NCBI GenBank assembly: GCA_947172415.1
Contig: OX359191.1
Span: forward strand, 5,580,001-5,644,000
From: Chondrosia reniformis
Taxonomy: Eukaryota > Porifera > Demospongiae > Chondrillida > Chondrillidae
Direction: 5' to 3'
DNA length: 64,000 bases
Shown one piece after another: positions 1 through 13,400 of this stretch. The notes under the pieces are model-generated. The model worked only from the letters and a program-made list of their open reading frames with translations. It had not been told where the DNA came from and ran no database searches. Both the position numbers and the translations under genes were made by a program. The stretch's first letter is position 1; each line of letters opens with the position of its first letter.

Positions 1-90
1 TTATGTTAAAAAGCTAATTATCTATAAGAGGTTCATTGGGTATAATACCTTTGACTGTTCTATTTATATTAGTATATATAACAGGGCTTA

Positions 91-574
91 CGGTACGTAC
101 AAAAAAAGGTTTACATCGAACTTCAATCGACTTCCAACATTCTACGCTTTTAATACCATCAAACTACAAATAAACCACGAACATCTTACGATAAAATGTC
201 AAAGATTATTCGTGCGAGTTATGGACGAATTACTATCGAAATTCGCTCTCAATTTGTATTTGGCTTTGAAATTATTAACACTTCTTGAAGTGGTAATAAT
301 TTCAAAGCTAAATACTCGAGTATTAATAGTGTTTGTTAATCGTCAGCAATCGGTTGTTTGAGGTGTTGATTTTTATTAAACATCTTGTTAACGTGTGTAA
401 ATCGTCAGCGCTTAATTTCGATGCCATTTCGTATGTAATTCGATCGAAGTACTATTGAAATTGCGTAGAAGTTCGCTCCCTTTATCATGCCATTTAGCTT
501 GAAAATCGCTCCCAATTCGATCGAAAGACGAGCACATTTCGCACGCAATGTAAACGTTTTTTTTGTACGTACCG
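91..574. mobile_element. TA-flanked MITE with 26-bp terminal inverted repeats
   Basis: Left end CGGTACGTACAAAAAAAGG (from 91); the right end is its inverse (548-574), flanked by TA on both sides. The gene B 3' flank at about 45365 reads straight through without it, so insertion followed the gene duplication or was lost from B. No coding capacity. Bases 1-90 show nothing recognisable. Confidence 0.75.
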
Positions 575-767
575 TATATATCACATTATCCTTAAGCTTC
601 AGTCTCAGTGGAAGTCCAAAATGTGTATATACGTATATCGTATGATAAATTGTTATTGCAAATACAGTTATTAATATAAAACAATCTTAAGAAAAGTTTG
701 TTTCAAACATATTACATATATATTGAAAACATTGAATAAATGATGCACATATAAGGCATTCACACTA

Positions 768-770
768 ACA

Positions 771-807
<37 letters not shown>
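768..807. repeat. (CA)n microsatellite in gene A 3' UTR
   Basis: Almost uninterrupted CA dinucleotides about 30 bp past the stop codon. Gene B has a matching, slightly longer run at 45569-45610. Confidence 0.9.
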
Positions 808-808
<1 letters not shown>

Positions 809-839
809 TTGTTAGGTGCAATATCACGGATCAGCTGCA

Positions 840-1428
840 TTAGATAGCAGTCTTGGTGTCAGTTGCTTCACTTTCATTTAACTCTTCTTGTTCTTCAATT
901 CCAAGCCTTTGCTTCATCTCCAATTCTTCTCCCCCAATGCTTCCATCTTCCTCCTTTAATGCATCAGTTCCACCAAATGAGCTGGTTGGTTTGGTTACAC
1001 TGACATACAAGGTTGACTTGGCAGTGGAATGCCCCAGTGTGCCTGTTGAATATAGAGTAGATTGCTTATATATCAAAAACATTTATCCTGCCCACTCATG
1101 TCTACAATATGGGAATACAGTCCACCTAAAAGGCATGAAGATGTTTTTAACAGTCGAAGCTTTAGATCTTAAATCTATTTAATTTCATTGCCTGTAGTAG
1201 TCAGCCACATTTCAATTGTTCTTTTATCTCCTAATAAGGAAACCAATACTGCTAATGAGTCCAAGAATGACTGTCACAAAACAGCAGTCTATGGTTTGGG
1301 CCATCTTTCAGAGTAGAAAGGCGGCAGCTCCAGTTCCCATTAAGTGGAAATATGTTGAAATTAATATACAAACATTATATGACATATACATTGGTACCTC
1401 TATTACTGCTGCTTGTTTTGAATATTTC
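840..1428 (-). CDS. Gene A cytoplasmic tail (31-nt microexon and last exon)
   Basis: Microexon 1398-1428 (phase 0 to 1) encodes [10 protein letters not shown]. The last exon 840-1042 encodes [20 protein letters not shown], then an acidic segment ([17 protein letters not shown]) ending DTKTAI-stop. The microexon is the only segment I found that connects the phase 0 donor at 1505 to the phase 1 tail, and gene B keeps it (46204-46234). Tail sequence is conserved with only a few substitutions. Confidence 0.78.
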
Positions 1429-4400
1429 CTACATTTTATAAAATGTGAAAGTTATTTGAAAGACTCTACGTACATTACACTGTCTATAAAGGTTTGAAAT
1501 TTACCTTAACTCTATTACAACTGGGCAAGAAGGTCTTCAGTTTGTTCCAAACTTTATCATGTCTTACCACGTGAAGAAGAAATATAAAAAATCCCTATAT
1601 CATGCATATTAGGTAGTTAATGCATAGTAACGACAGATTCAGATTTATATATACAGTAAGCGAGTATAATACGTAAATGTGTTATAGATAAGGAAATATA
1701 TGTGTGAAAAACTAAAAGATAGTACGAACATATATATACACAATGAATTTTTTTACCTGAAGTGATGTAGACACAATAAACAAAACTGCAAAAACCTCAG
1801 CTCCCGGTGCTACAGCAAACAGTCCAATGATCCAAGTGAAGCAGAAAAGTGGCAACAATATGATTATGGTCTTCAGCAGTTGCCTATAAATGGACATATG
1901 AATGATTAGAACTCTACTTATACTGGCTTTTGACTGTTTTGGTAAAACTCACTTTCCTGTTTCCATGAAATGGCTTTTTGATTCTCCATGTTGATTTTTA
2001 GGTTTGGAATTCTTACTCTTAATAAGAGATGCCACACTCAATATGAGCAGGATGGCATTGACCTGAGCATATACATATGGTAGAGTTTTACTTTTCTTAA
2101 ATATAAATAGATACTAATATTGTGAGTTAAAAAGTAATGTATATAGAAAGTATGCAGTGCATGTTTGAAAATCAATTAAACTTACAATGACAATCATAAT
2201 CATTGGAGCTATAAAAGCCCAAATCAATCCGAGATAGGGAGGTAGCCAGCAACTGTATACAGTGTAGTATTAGTGCTTGAATTATCAAGGTATATAAATA
2301 TATATATTAGCTTACGCATGAATATCTTCATAAAATGGACTATCTTTATTCCAATCCACTCTTCTGAAATAATACTCATTCCTAGAAGCAGCCGTTATAA
2401 TTACAATTGGAAGTGGGAGTCCTGAAGTCATAAAAATACACTGTATGTGAAAGGCAGTTGTTCTTAATGGCTGCTATACAAAAGATTGATATGTACATAT
2501 ATATATATATACAGTATACGTATATTCTTTTTGTAAAACAACACTTTATTCAACTGTTGGTTTCAGATTTCTGTAAGACACCCAGCTATATGTAGCCCAT
2601 GAGAGAGCCAAGGACTCACAAAAGATCAAAATGAAGACACAGACTCTCAGGGTCACTGATGAAGGGTGGAATTCTAAAACAGTTGTCTGACCCAATGGAG
2701 CAAAGAAGAAAATGAAACCTCTTGAATCCTCATCCAAATCTCTCATTCTCACTAGGTTTAGTCCTTATATAGGCCTTCTATTATAAAGTAAACATAGCAT
2801 GTTCAAAAATGACGTGTTGGATTATTTATATGTTAATATATACTTGATAAGCATTCACATTGTTCACACGTAAATTTTCAACTCTTCCACAAAGATGACA
2901 CAGACACAGTACATAAAACAAACACTTGTGGTTACTCTTTACCCCAGCCAAGGGATGAGTAGAGGTAAAGCCACTTCCTTTCATTTGCTCCAAATACTTT
3001 CACCAGAAGGTTGTAGATTTGAACAGCTTCACACAGAGACCAAGTAAACACACAGAGGAAGAAGTAATGTAAAAGACCCGTGATGGACTTGCAAATTTCC
3101 TATATACGTACATTTAATGTAGTAATACATGTATGTCCAATAAAGTAAGATTTAACTCTAATTAACAGTGGATTTATAAAACAAGATGTGTGTAAGTCAT
3201 TATATTTTCTGTTTACGTTGACCTCTATAGTCAGCATTTAATAATATCAATTTAGACATATATTGCATGGTTAACAAATTTCATTTAGTACAGATGTGAA
3301 ATATTAAATTTATACATATGTATTACATGTTATTCGGATACATGGAAAGCATCCACATCTGATATACTTACGGGTGATCCTGTAGCAGTGCTTATTCCAG
3401 CCAAAAACACTATCAGACCACAACTCAGAGCAATACACATGTTAAAATGAACAAAATTATGAACCTTGCTGACCAGATCCCTTCTGTAATATACATAGCA
3501 AAGCATGAATGCATAATAAGTATTTCAATTAAGCATTTACATTTTAATTTACAGGACTCTGAGAACACTTATGACTAACCTCAAAGAAATGAAGAAAATT
3601 ATCGAAAGTACAAGACAAAAGAGAGAGACACTACATCCTATGTAAGTCAGCACATCAAAAGCCAAAGGATTTGCCTGTAAGAAGTAGTGCAATATCAAAT
3701 AAATGTCCTTCTTCAGTACTCTTTTCAACATCAATAATGCAGTACTTACAACATCCACAACTTGCACTAGTACAACAAAACTTGTCAGATGTACACTTTC
3801 ACAAGTAACATGAGTTGAGTTAGTAGTTTCATTGAAGATTTCCTTTACTAGAGTTACACCATCTGTGGACCATCCTCCAGTACCATTGTTGGCCTCAAAG
3901 TCCCAAAACACACAGGTATACTGAAGCTTCTTCCCATTTGGAACTTTTATAGCGTACACATTATCCTACATGCATATGGTATTATACTCCTAGCTATATA
4001 ATCTTTGCGAGTATATATTTGGTATTATAGCAAGAAATACTTATACTAAATGCACACATACGTATACGTATACATATTATAATTTACATAGAAAGGTAGG
4101 AAGAAGCATATATATATATACGTACATATATGCAGTTGTATTGGTATATGCTGTTGTGTGTATGGATACCTTTTCAGTTAAATTAACAGACCTTCAAAGC
4201 AAAGTCAATCTCTACTTTCTCTTCAAAATCTTTAGGTACAGTTGGGTTCTTAAATCCAGTTATCTGACTTGATACAACCAGTGAAGCTGGCACTATCTCA
4301 GCATCTTTTGGGAAATTCCCTTTCCTATATACAAGGTTACTCACAGCAACACTGCAGTAATATATGTAAATTCCCTCATAAACTCACTCCTTTTCGGAAA

Positions 4401-7400
4401 GTTGTAATGGGAGATATTCTTCCATGTTATTCATTGTAAAACTGACTACTTCAACTGAATCTTGCTCATCATCAGTTACAGAGTTAGTTGGGGATTCAGT
4501 GGTTGTAGGACCTCCTGAGTTGACTGCTGGTTGAACTGAGGTTTCTCCTATGAATGGAATATTTTTACAAAAAATAATGATTATGATCAAGTGATTGATA
4601 ATAGTTACATACCTTTACTCTCTTTTATAGCAAAACCAACAAAAACCTGAGGGATCTTTAACTTTGGTACTAATCTGTGGTTTCTAAATGCTTTAAAATC
4701 TACACTTCCTGGAAATAGAACAGCAGATCCTTTGGGTTGTCTGAAGTTCAGCTTATTTCCCTTTAAACCTATATTCAAGCGTGTATACATATATTTGTAC
4801 CCCACTAGTACTGTTGCACAGACAGTATTTCAGTGGGTAATAATTTTTTGCAGGAGGGATAATATCTGATATTATCCAGAAATGTGATTGTGTTTTTCAA
4901 ATGAAAATGCAACTACGTAACACTTTTTAAAGGAATAAATGGAAATATATAGCAAAGGTAATATCAATCATGCAGTCAATTATAATTGAAAACAGTGGGT
5001 AAAATAGGATATTAAAATCCCGCTTCTTCAGACTTTCAGCATAATACAATTACTTGGCTTCATCTTGGCCTTGTATCGTATTTAGCCAGCAGTCCTGGAA
5101 AGTGGGTTATAACTATTACATGCATATACATACATTAAGCACATAATATATGTATGTAAATTATGTTCAATATTGCATAGATGTATGTATATATAATTCA
5201 GATTGACAGTAACATGGACTTGCCAAAGTTGGGTTTGATCAATTCAATTTCTACTTTGCTAGAAGACAAAACATTTCCAACACTATTAGCAATTTTTTCA
5301 GTAGTGTTAAGCAGACTAGTAGATTGTGCAGGGCGCCTTTCTTCTTCAGCCTTTCTTGCTGTGGCAGAGAAAGCTGGCTCATTTTCTTTGCTTAGTACAT
5401 TACTGATAACATTGGCCACATTCTATAGGAATAAATACAATATAAATGTAGGAAGTAATACAATATACGTAATACTATATACATTTAGAATTATGTCTAC
5501 TCTTATATATCATGGGACATACAGTATGTATGGCCCATGAAAAATATAAAGTACATATCGGATGATGGTATATAGAATACATATAGATATAGGAGCTAAA
5601 TATTTCATGACAAAAGGATGTCATGAATAATTATTAAATAAATATTAATATACTAATTGCAAACCTAACTGGAATGTTTATAAGTCACATATAATATGGG
5701 GAACATATAAGGACAAGTATTTAATGATATAATGGATATATAAGTACATACATGCTTATCCTTAACTAAATGTAAATATATGTAATCCATACCTCTATAG
5801 TGTCATCTGTTACATTACTTTCAGGAACAACCAGATCATTGTTCTCACTCAACCTTTATCACAATATACATACATACGTATATATTATACTCTCTATATA
5901 TCTATATATACTACAGATACCTGCTAATGTAAGAGAATTTATGAAGAAATTCAAAAATGAAATTAGAGAGTGCACATCAGGAAAAGTAACAAAACAAGAC
6001 AGCTAGTGATCATGTGATAAGGGTAACCATAAAGAAGTGGCATTCTGTATGAAATGTGAAGCTTAACCATACACATGTATTGCTGAAGTAGGGATGATGT
6101 GCCTAAAAGCACAATTTTGTTTGAATGCAATTAATGCGGGCACTCATGATCAGGTAGACAAGGAACTTCAGCTGATGGGTCCTTCCTGATGAGATATCAT
6201 TAATAACCAAAAACACTTTATTGTCAATTTATGAAGTGATAAATGATACTACAGGGTGGCCATTCCTGTAGCCACCATCCCTACTTAGAGAGCAGTACCA
6301 TTCCCTTAATACACTGTGAGTTAGGTAAACCTTTTTATATAAATAGTGTGAATGTTTTTTACAACTTGATTTTTGATATATAAATGCATCAATCACTAAC
6401 TGTGATATATCAACCAGTACTGATACTGTAGTTTCTAGGTCTTTTGGAAAGATTGTCACATTTTGAGGCTGAGTAACATTGCTTAATTGTAAGGTGATAA
6501 ATTCAACATCTTTGCGTGCTATTTCTGTTAATGGTTCATCTGTTTCGTTTGCACTTCTTAGAACATTTTTAAGACTTTCAGTCTAAACAGATATTGGTAT
6601 ACATAGAAAAATATACATTAAAGGTATATAAATAGTCAATATCACTTGTTTATATATTACAAGCTCACTTTAATAGCTACAGCTCTAAATTCTTCAGATT
6701 CACAATTGGACACATTAATGTTTTTGTCCCATTTTACATTTGAATGACATCTTCTTGAGGCATAATCTATAGTGTCAAACATATATTATACATACATACA
6801 CACAAACATAGTTACCATCCTCAGATTGATACACAGAATAATCCTGTTAGATTAGCAGTATTTCTGTTTGTGTTGACATAATACCACTATAGACAGCATT
6901 AATCACTCAAATCAACCTAGCTATTAGCTATCTATAGCTGTAATATACAAAGAAGTTTCGATGTAATCTAAAGTATACATTAATGAAATGACCATTTGTA
7001 ATAAGGGAACATGTAGACTATCATAATGTTCCAGGTCAATTGGCAACTATGATATTTATACACATATGAAATATACGTATATACTTATACATAACATGTA
7101 TGTATAATCTTATATAAATTCTGAAAGAGGTACATACGTACATCCATTCTAGTCATAATACTAGTAGGCTATATAAATATATAGTCTTTTAATAATTCAT
7201 GTGCCATTACAGTAGCACGTATTCATGACTAGTATTTCAAATTGTTTGCTTAGACTACGTACCTTTATTGTATACAGTGCCTTAAATAGTATACAAATGT
7301 AATTGGTAAATTAAATGTCATGTTAACTGACTCAAGGCTCTGCTTCCCTTTCTTACTGGACACAAAACATGTGCAATTTCACCAAATCCAGTTGAGGGCC

Positions 7401-10400
7401 ACTTTAAGTTCCATTTACTATCTGTTTCATTTGCACACACTTGAATATTGTTGTCTGTGACAAATGATTTAGCAAATAAAGAGATATCTACATATCTTTT
7501 ACAATAAATATTAGAAAGTACAGTAGGTAAACATCATGAAAAGGGGAAAAAATGAATAAAGCCATTGCTGAATGGAAATCAAGATTGCTGATAATAACCA
7601 ACAGCGCATGCTCTACCAATTGCAATTAATGTACAATTCATGTTTCATCTATTATAACTAAATATAAGTATTCATACTAATTAGGGGTGATTCTCTTTTC
7701 AGAAGAAGCTGATAATAAAATTAGCCCATTTCCAGTGGGAGGCTCAATCTTAAGCACTTATCACTGGCCACCATCACATTGTTCACAAGTTATAAGATAC
7801 CCAACATTCCCACTCTGGCATCCTAGGGGATCATTAGGGCTACAGACCTGATAGGTACTGCCAGTAACTCAGCTCTCAAAAGTAGGGCCAGTAACTAAAG
7901 AGGGACAGGTTTTATATTGCTTATTGATACATTTCTTAACTAGTCATGGGCTAGCATACAGGAATAGACACTATGAATAAGTTTAGCAATCTTGTCTTGA
8001 AGGAGATTATGGGGGATAGCTGTAGATAAGGTGGAGAATCTATCTATTCCATATTACTAAACAGTCCAACCAAGTGATTATATAATATTCAACAATCCAC
8101 AATAAAGGAAGCCCTGCATATCTTCCTCAGAGAACAGGGAGAATGTGTGAACAGGGATAAGGATCTCAGCATTGATTGTTGCTGGAAGTACCTCATCCAG
8201 TGAGAAAGACAGAGACAGAAGGTTAAACCTAGGCCTAGATGACGTTATATGACATCATTAGTTTCTGGTCAATCAGTGTGGAGATAACTATAGTTTGTAA
8301 AAACAGATTTCTCATTGTCAATCAGTTTTTGGTTAGCATATATGCTATACTTTGATGAAGGTCACAGCACATGGTTGAAACTTCAGTAATTTATTTTGAA
8401 TTGTTGTATGCTAATCACTTGGTTGGAATCAAAAGACTCAATATATAGCCAACCCAGAATCCCACTTCGCAACTATGTATATGGATGTACACTCATACAT
8501 ATTTTCCATTACAAAATGTTCCGTATGTGTTCCATAAGTAATTATAAAAATATATAGGTCTATTGTGAAAAAAGTGATATCTCTATAATCTACCACAATA
8601 TGCATATGTTGGCTAACTTTTGTAGCAGATTTGCATGATTGTGGATTATTAGGATTTTATATACAAAATTGTACCATACAAATATAATGTAAACAAATCA
8701 AAGAGAGCCCATTTTATATTAAATGGATATTCGTATATACGTATGTAGTTAAATGGAAAAAAGCTTTCACAATTTTGGGAGACCTGACTTACCAGAACAT
8801 AACTTTCCAGGAACAAAAGGACATTCATCCTGGAAGAATTTTAACATACAGTTACGCATTCTTAATGATATATGACTTTGTATACATCGAAAATACCTTA
8901 GAATCTGGCATTCCATCAAAGTCACTATCTAGCTCACACTTTTTCTCCGCATTAGCAATAAATGGAGGCACACACTACAAAAGTAGCAAAAATTAATGAA
9001 GATCTGGTCTATATAGATCGTATGATCTATATATGTATATCTACCAGTATAGTCAATAAAACTATTAATATCATAGTCCCTCACTTTACATCCATATATG
9101 CCAGAACAGTCACATGATCTTCCTTCACCAATACATAGTTGAGTAACGGTATCCTCATTTCTTGTGTTATCACAAGAGCACTCATCTTAACGTACAGGTA
9201 TAAAGGAAAGATTACAATATTAATATCTTAAGTAACAATGAAACAATTATTTAAGTATTAACTAAATAAGTAGTATGTAATAGTTTAATTTAAGAAATGT
9301 CAAATTCTTGATCATGAATATCAAACTGGAATATTCAGAGGATGCACAACATTTTACCTATCATGTGCAGGTCTTTTCAAGTTTAATAATAAGTAGTCTA
9401 ACCATGAAAATTCCATTTATAAACACTAATGGTACTCATCAATGTACGTAGGAAGTGCGATGTCACATTCCAGTTACATCAATATAATATGGCGGTTAAT
9501 TGTTGAGCTCGTTGTAGTGTTATGAAACAAAAATTTCAAGATATTTCAGTCAGCAGACCTTCATCAGACTGAAACATTTTGAAATTCTTGTTTCCTAACG
9601 CTACGGCAACATGTACTTGCTATGTTTGTCTTCATCTATATTTATGTTCTTACACACATACTTGAAGCTACATATACTGAAGATGTATTGTCTAGTGGTA
9701 TGTCTTTAGGCTCAATAGACGCATCTTCTTGCAGGAGTATTATAATAGTTAGTGTCTCATTGTCAAGTGTAACAACCTCAATGGAGAAGTTTGCAAATGT
9801 TTTTGAATCAGTTGTATTACTTCCATTTACAGCTGTCAAAAGGGTATTGATCTAATATCAAATATATATACGAAAGCTTGAACCATGTGCACATATGCAT
9901 AAGTATATACGTACGTATATTACTGTACTTATACGTACGCATATACATATATGTATTGTTAGAAAAGGGAGTTAAATTGTATTATGCAATGACTATAATA
10001 AAACATGAATAATCATTTGAATCATTGGTTGCCATATAGGATTTTCAGTTCATCAGCCAAGATAGAACTTTGGCTATTTAGCTTGCTCAGTGTAATAAAT
10101 ACAGTCTATCATATTTACATCATAATCTTTGTACAAGCTTTGTGAAACTAACTCTCATTGTTTATGAGTGTTCAGTCTAATATACTTATGTACTAGCTGT
10201 AGCCTTCAACTTCTTTATTATTAAGCCATATACTTGTTATGGACTACATAAGTGAAAGGCAGTTATTCAAACTTACCACCAAAGTGCACTCCTGGACCAA
10301 GCCAAGACAAGACGTCTGTCACTTGGCTGTGCATGGTTGGTTAGCCGCAATGAACACAATGATTATTCATCTTTTTGTGTGTTTATTAGTTAGCCATTCC

Positions 10401-13400
10401 CTGTTCTTTATATATATAGTGTGCAATATGCAGAATATGATTTGATATATACATACGTAGATATGTGAGTAATATAGTGTGCTGAAGATATAGTCTGAAG
10501 GCTAGTTCTTGATTTTGGGTGGCATAACTGATCATGACTTATCTACTATTATGCAGGACAAGACAGGTTTGTGTGTATGTGCATGTGTTAGCCTACCCTC
10601 ATTTTATATTCCTCCTTTACTTCAGAGATGGTTTCAGTAAGAGTCCCATTTTCAAATGTATCTTCTATATTTGGATTCACAACAATTATTCGCCCTTGAT
10701 TTGTACCATTAGCAAATGTACACAAACTGATGTCTACAGCTTCCCAGTGCCCATTTATACTGCATCTTCTTGTGGCTTGTGAATCTGAAAAGTTTCTGTG
10801 TATACTTGAACATCTAACTGTTGCATTAAATCCATGAGATGTTCTAGGCCAATTTAGATTGGCTGAAACTCTTTGTGCCTCACAACATCCAATGCAGTCA
10901 TCCTAGTAGTGTATAATACACACATTTTATTGTACATGGATTCATGAGTGCATATATAATATACATTATTTTATTAATAATAAAAACATTCTGGACTACC
11001 TTTGCATCTGGTATTTTATCACTGTCTTCATCTAGAGTACATTCATTTTCATCAAGAATATAGCGATAGGAACACTGTATGTGAATATGAAAAGATGGAA
11101 GAACTATAGTTTGGCAAAACATCAATCTTACAATATTACGATTTGAAGAACATGAACATGCAGTTGGAGCGCCAATGCTTCCCACACAGAGTGACTTAGT
11201 CAGGTTAAAAGGAGTTAACAGAGTAATGCCTTCTGTTTCACAACAATTACAGGTATCTATATAAAATGAAAAGAAAGATTCTTTAGGTAACCTGTATAGT
11301 AAGTAAATACAAAAGGTTTGAATTTTAAAATGTTACATTATAACAATATATACGCACATTTTTTCTCTAACAAAAGCAAAGAGCCTTGCAAATTCCTACG
11401 CTTCATAAACATCGTGCTTTGTGATATAATGTCACTATTATTCTCAAATACATATACACTGTAAGATGTTCCATTTCGTATATTTAGCTGCAAATAAAAC
11501 AAACACACATTTTATTAATTATAATTGTTATATATACATATATGCATACGTATATACTCACAGGAATAGTTTCAAAATTTGTGCTTTCAATTCTCCCTAA
11601 AATAAAGATATAGTCAATTGGTGTATTTTTAAAAGTACATTGTGATATATCCATTCCCTCCCAGACACCATTAGCTCCACACTTAGCATATATAGTGCCA
11701 CCATAAAGGTATGGACTGAGGTTTGAACATCTTATTGAGACAGTAACACCTTCTGGTATACTTCTGAAAACAAACGAGTCTGGACACATGGGCTCTATAA
11801 GAAGTGCATACAAAATGACAAATTAAACCAGCTAGGGTATATATATTAGAGAGATATATACGTATATATATGTATATTTATATAAATACTAATTGGAAGA
11901 TATTCTAGTAATAAGATAATTCGAAATGTGCAAAATATAAGTACATATATACGTATAAACCAACCAGTAGGCTCTGGAGTTGGTGAGACCTCTTTGCTTG
12001 AGGGTAACAAAGTGTAGGCTAACAAAAGATATCAAAGCAAAATTAATTTTGTGAAAAGTACATACGTACGTATATATATATGTACGTATATATGTATCAT
12101 ATTTACAGGTAAACTCACCATTTGATAAGATGATACTCATACTACTTGAGTTACATGGATCAATCTCATCTCTTGATGAAGTACAGGTCACATCGTTACT
12201 GGAATTAGCTGTCAGATGTACATACGTACGTATATATTTCTAATAATACTATTAAATGAATGTATTTAGTTTGATATGAACATAATAATTGGTTATATAT
12301 AAACATATCAAACAAAAGGTACCTGGTGAATGACTCACTTAAACACAACACACCAGCAACTCTACTGTGTTTACAGGTACTTGAATGTACTCCCCATCCA
12401 GAATGGTAACATTCACCAATAGTTCTCTCTCTACCAGTACACTCAACACTGTCCAACCAAATAGGACCACTTCCTTCTCCATAGTAAGAGGATGGTCTAG
12501 CTAAGAGTGCATAACTGTATCCAAGCATTCTACACACAACATTAGCATCATTAATATCCCAACTGCTGTCACAGATGGTTCCCCAAGTGCTGTTAAAGTA
12601 TATTTCCACTCTTCCTTCATTTGGGTGAGTGCTACCAGATAGTCTGACAGTCAAGCTATTACCTACAGCATACACGAACTAGTCTAAAACTGTACTGTCT
12701 AAAAAACAGATATGTACGTATATATGTCTGAAATATACAGCAATCAATATCCTTTATTTGCTATTGTAAGAGCCATCAGATTATGACAGTAAAGCGATTA
12801 CCTACGTATATATATCTACATAATATATAACAAAATGATTGAAGTTTGGCATTTATAAATTATATATACGTAGCAATGCAATACTGTTGGCATGTACACA
12901 GCATATATATATAATCAGAGAGTACGGCAGTACTCTCTACCGTATATTCTCTAATTTTTCGGCTCCCTAATATTTCGGCACGCGCCTAAAGAGGGTCGGA
13001 TTGTACTCTAATTTTTGACGAAAAATGGCTTTCCCTAATTTTTAGTCTTCGACTCTAATTTGTCGTCCGCTTCAAGTTTGAATTCGTTCTGTTCCTTATT
13101 GAAGCACACGAAAGCCTCTCCAATATTGGGGTTCCACACCTCCTTGTACACATGATACCTGCGAATGACGCACGATATGATAATGAGGAAAGAGCCAGCA
13201 GCGGCCATTTTATTTCTGTAGCTTTTCTAAAAATGGCGGCACAGACGCTTCCAAATTCGTAAGAAGGCTCTAATTTCCGCAATACGCAACTGAAGGGGAA
13301 CATATTTCCTCCTAAATTTCGAAAGGTAAGAAATTTAAAACGCATGATATCCACGAACAGGTGCCCCGACTGTTAACCAGAATTCCGCCATTTTGTTTCC

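Noticed and set aside
768-807. CA array as telomeric or CRISPR-like repeat
   Set aside because: Plain dinucleotide microsatellite without spacers; no CRISPR features anywhere in the window.
853-1182. Plus-strand 109-codon ORF
   Set aside because: Antisense shadow of the conserved receptor tail; same for 45672-45944.
1216-1345. Minus-strand frame [18 protein letters not shown] downstream of TM7
   Set aside because: Frame is destroyed by indels in gene B; the 31-nt microexon gives a conserved connection instead.
2546-2752. Open frame with hydrophobic segments between TM3 and TM4 exons, first taken as a TM exon
   Set aside because: TM3 (2943) and TM4 (2421) exons join in phase without it, it has no acceptor in phase, and the same sequence occurs outside the genes at 28.0 and 45.1 kb.
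5054-5094. Possible small exon (DCWLNTIQG) between GAIN exons, with good AG and GT borders
   Set aside because: The matching gene B sequence has a stop in that frame, and the GC-AG junction explains the phase better.
10239-10445. Plus-strand ORF with a hydrophobic end
   Set aside because: Intron sequence, broken in gene B (57550-57730), no splice or promoter support.
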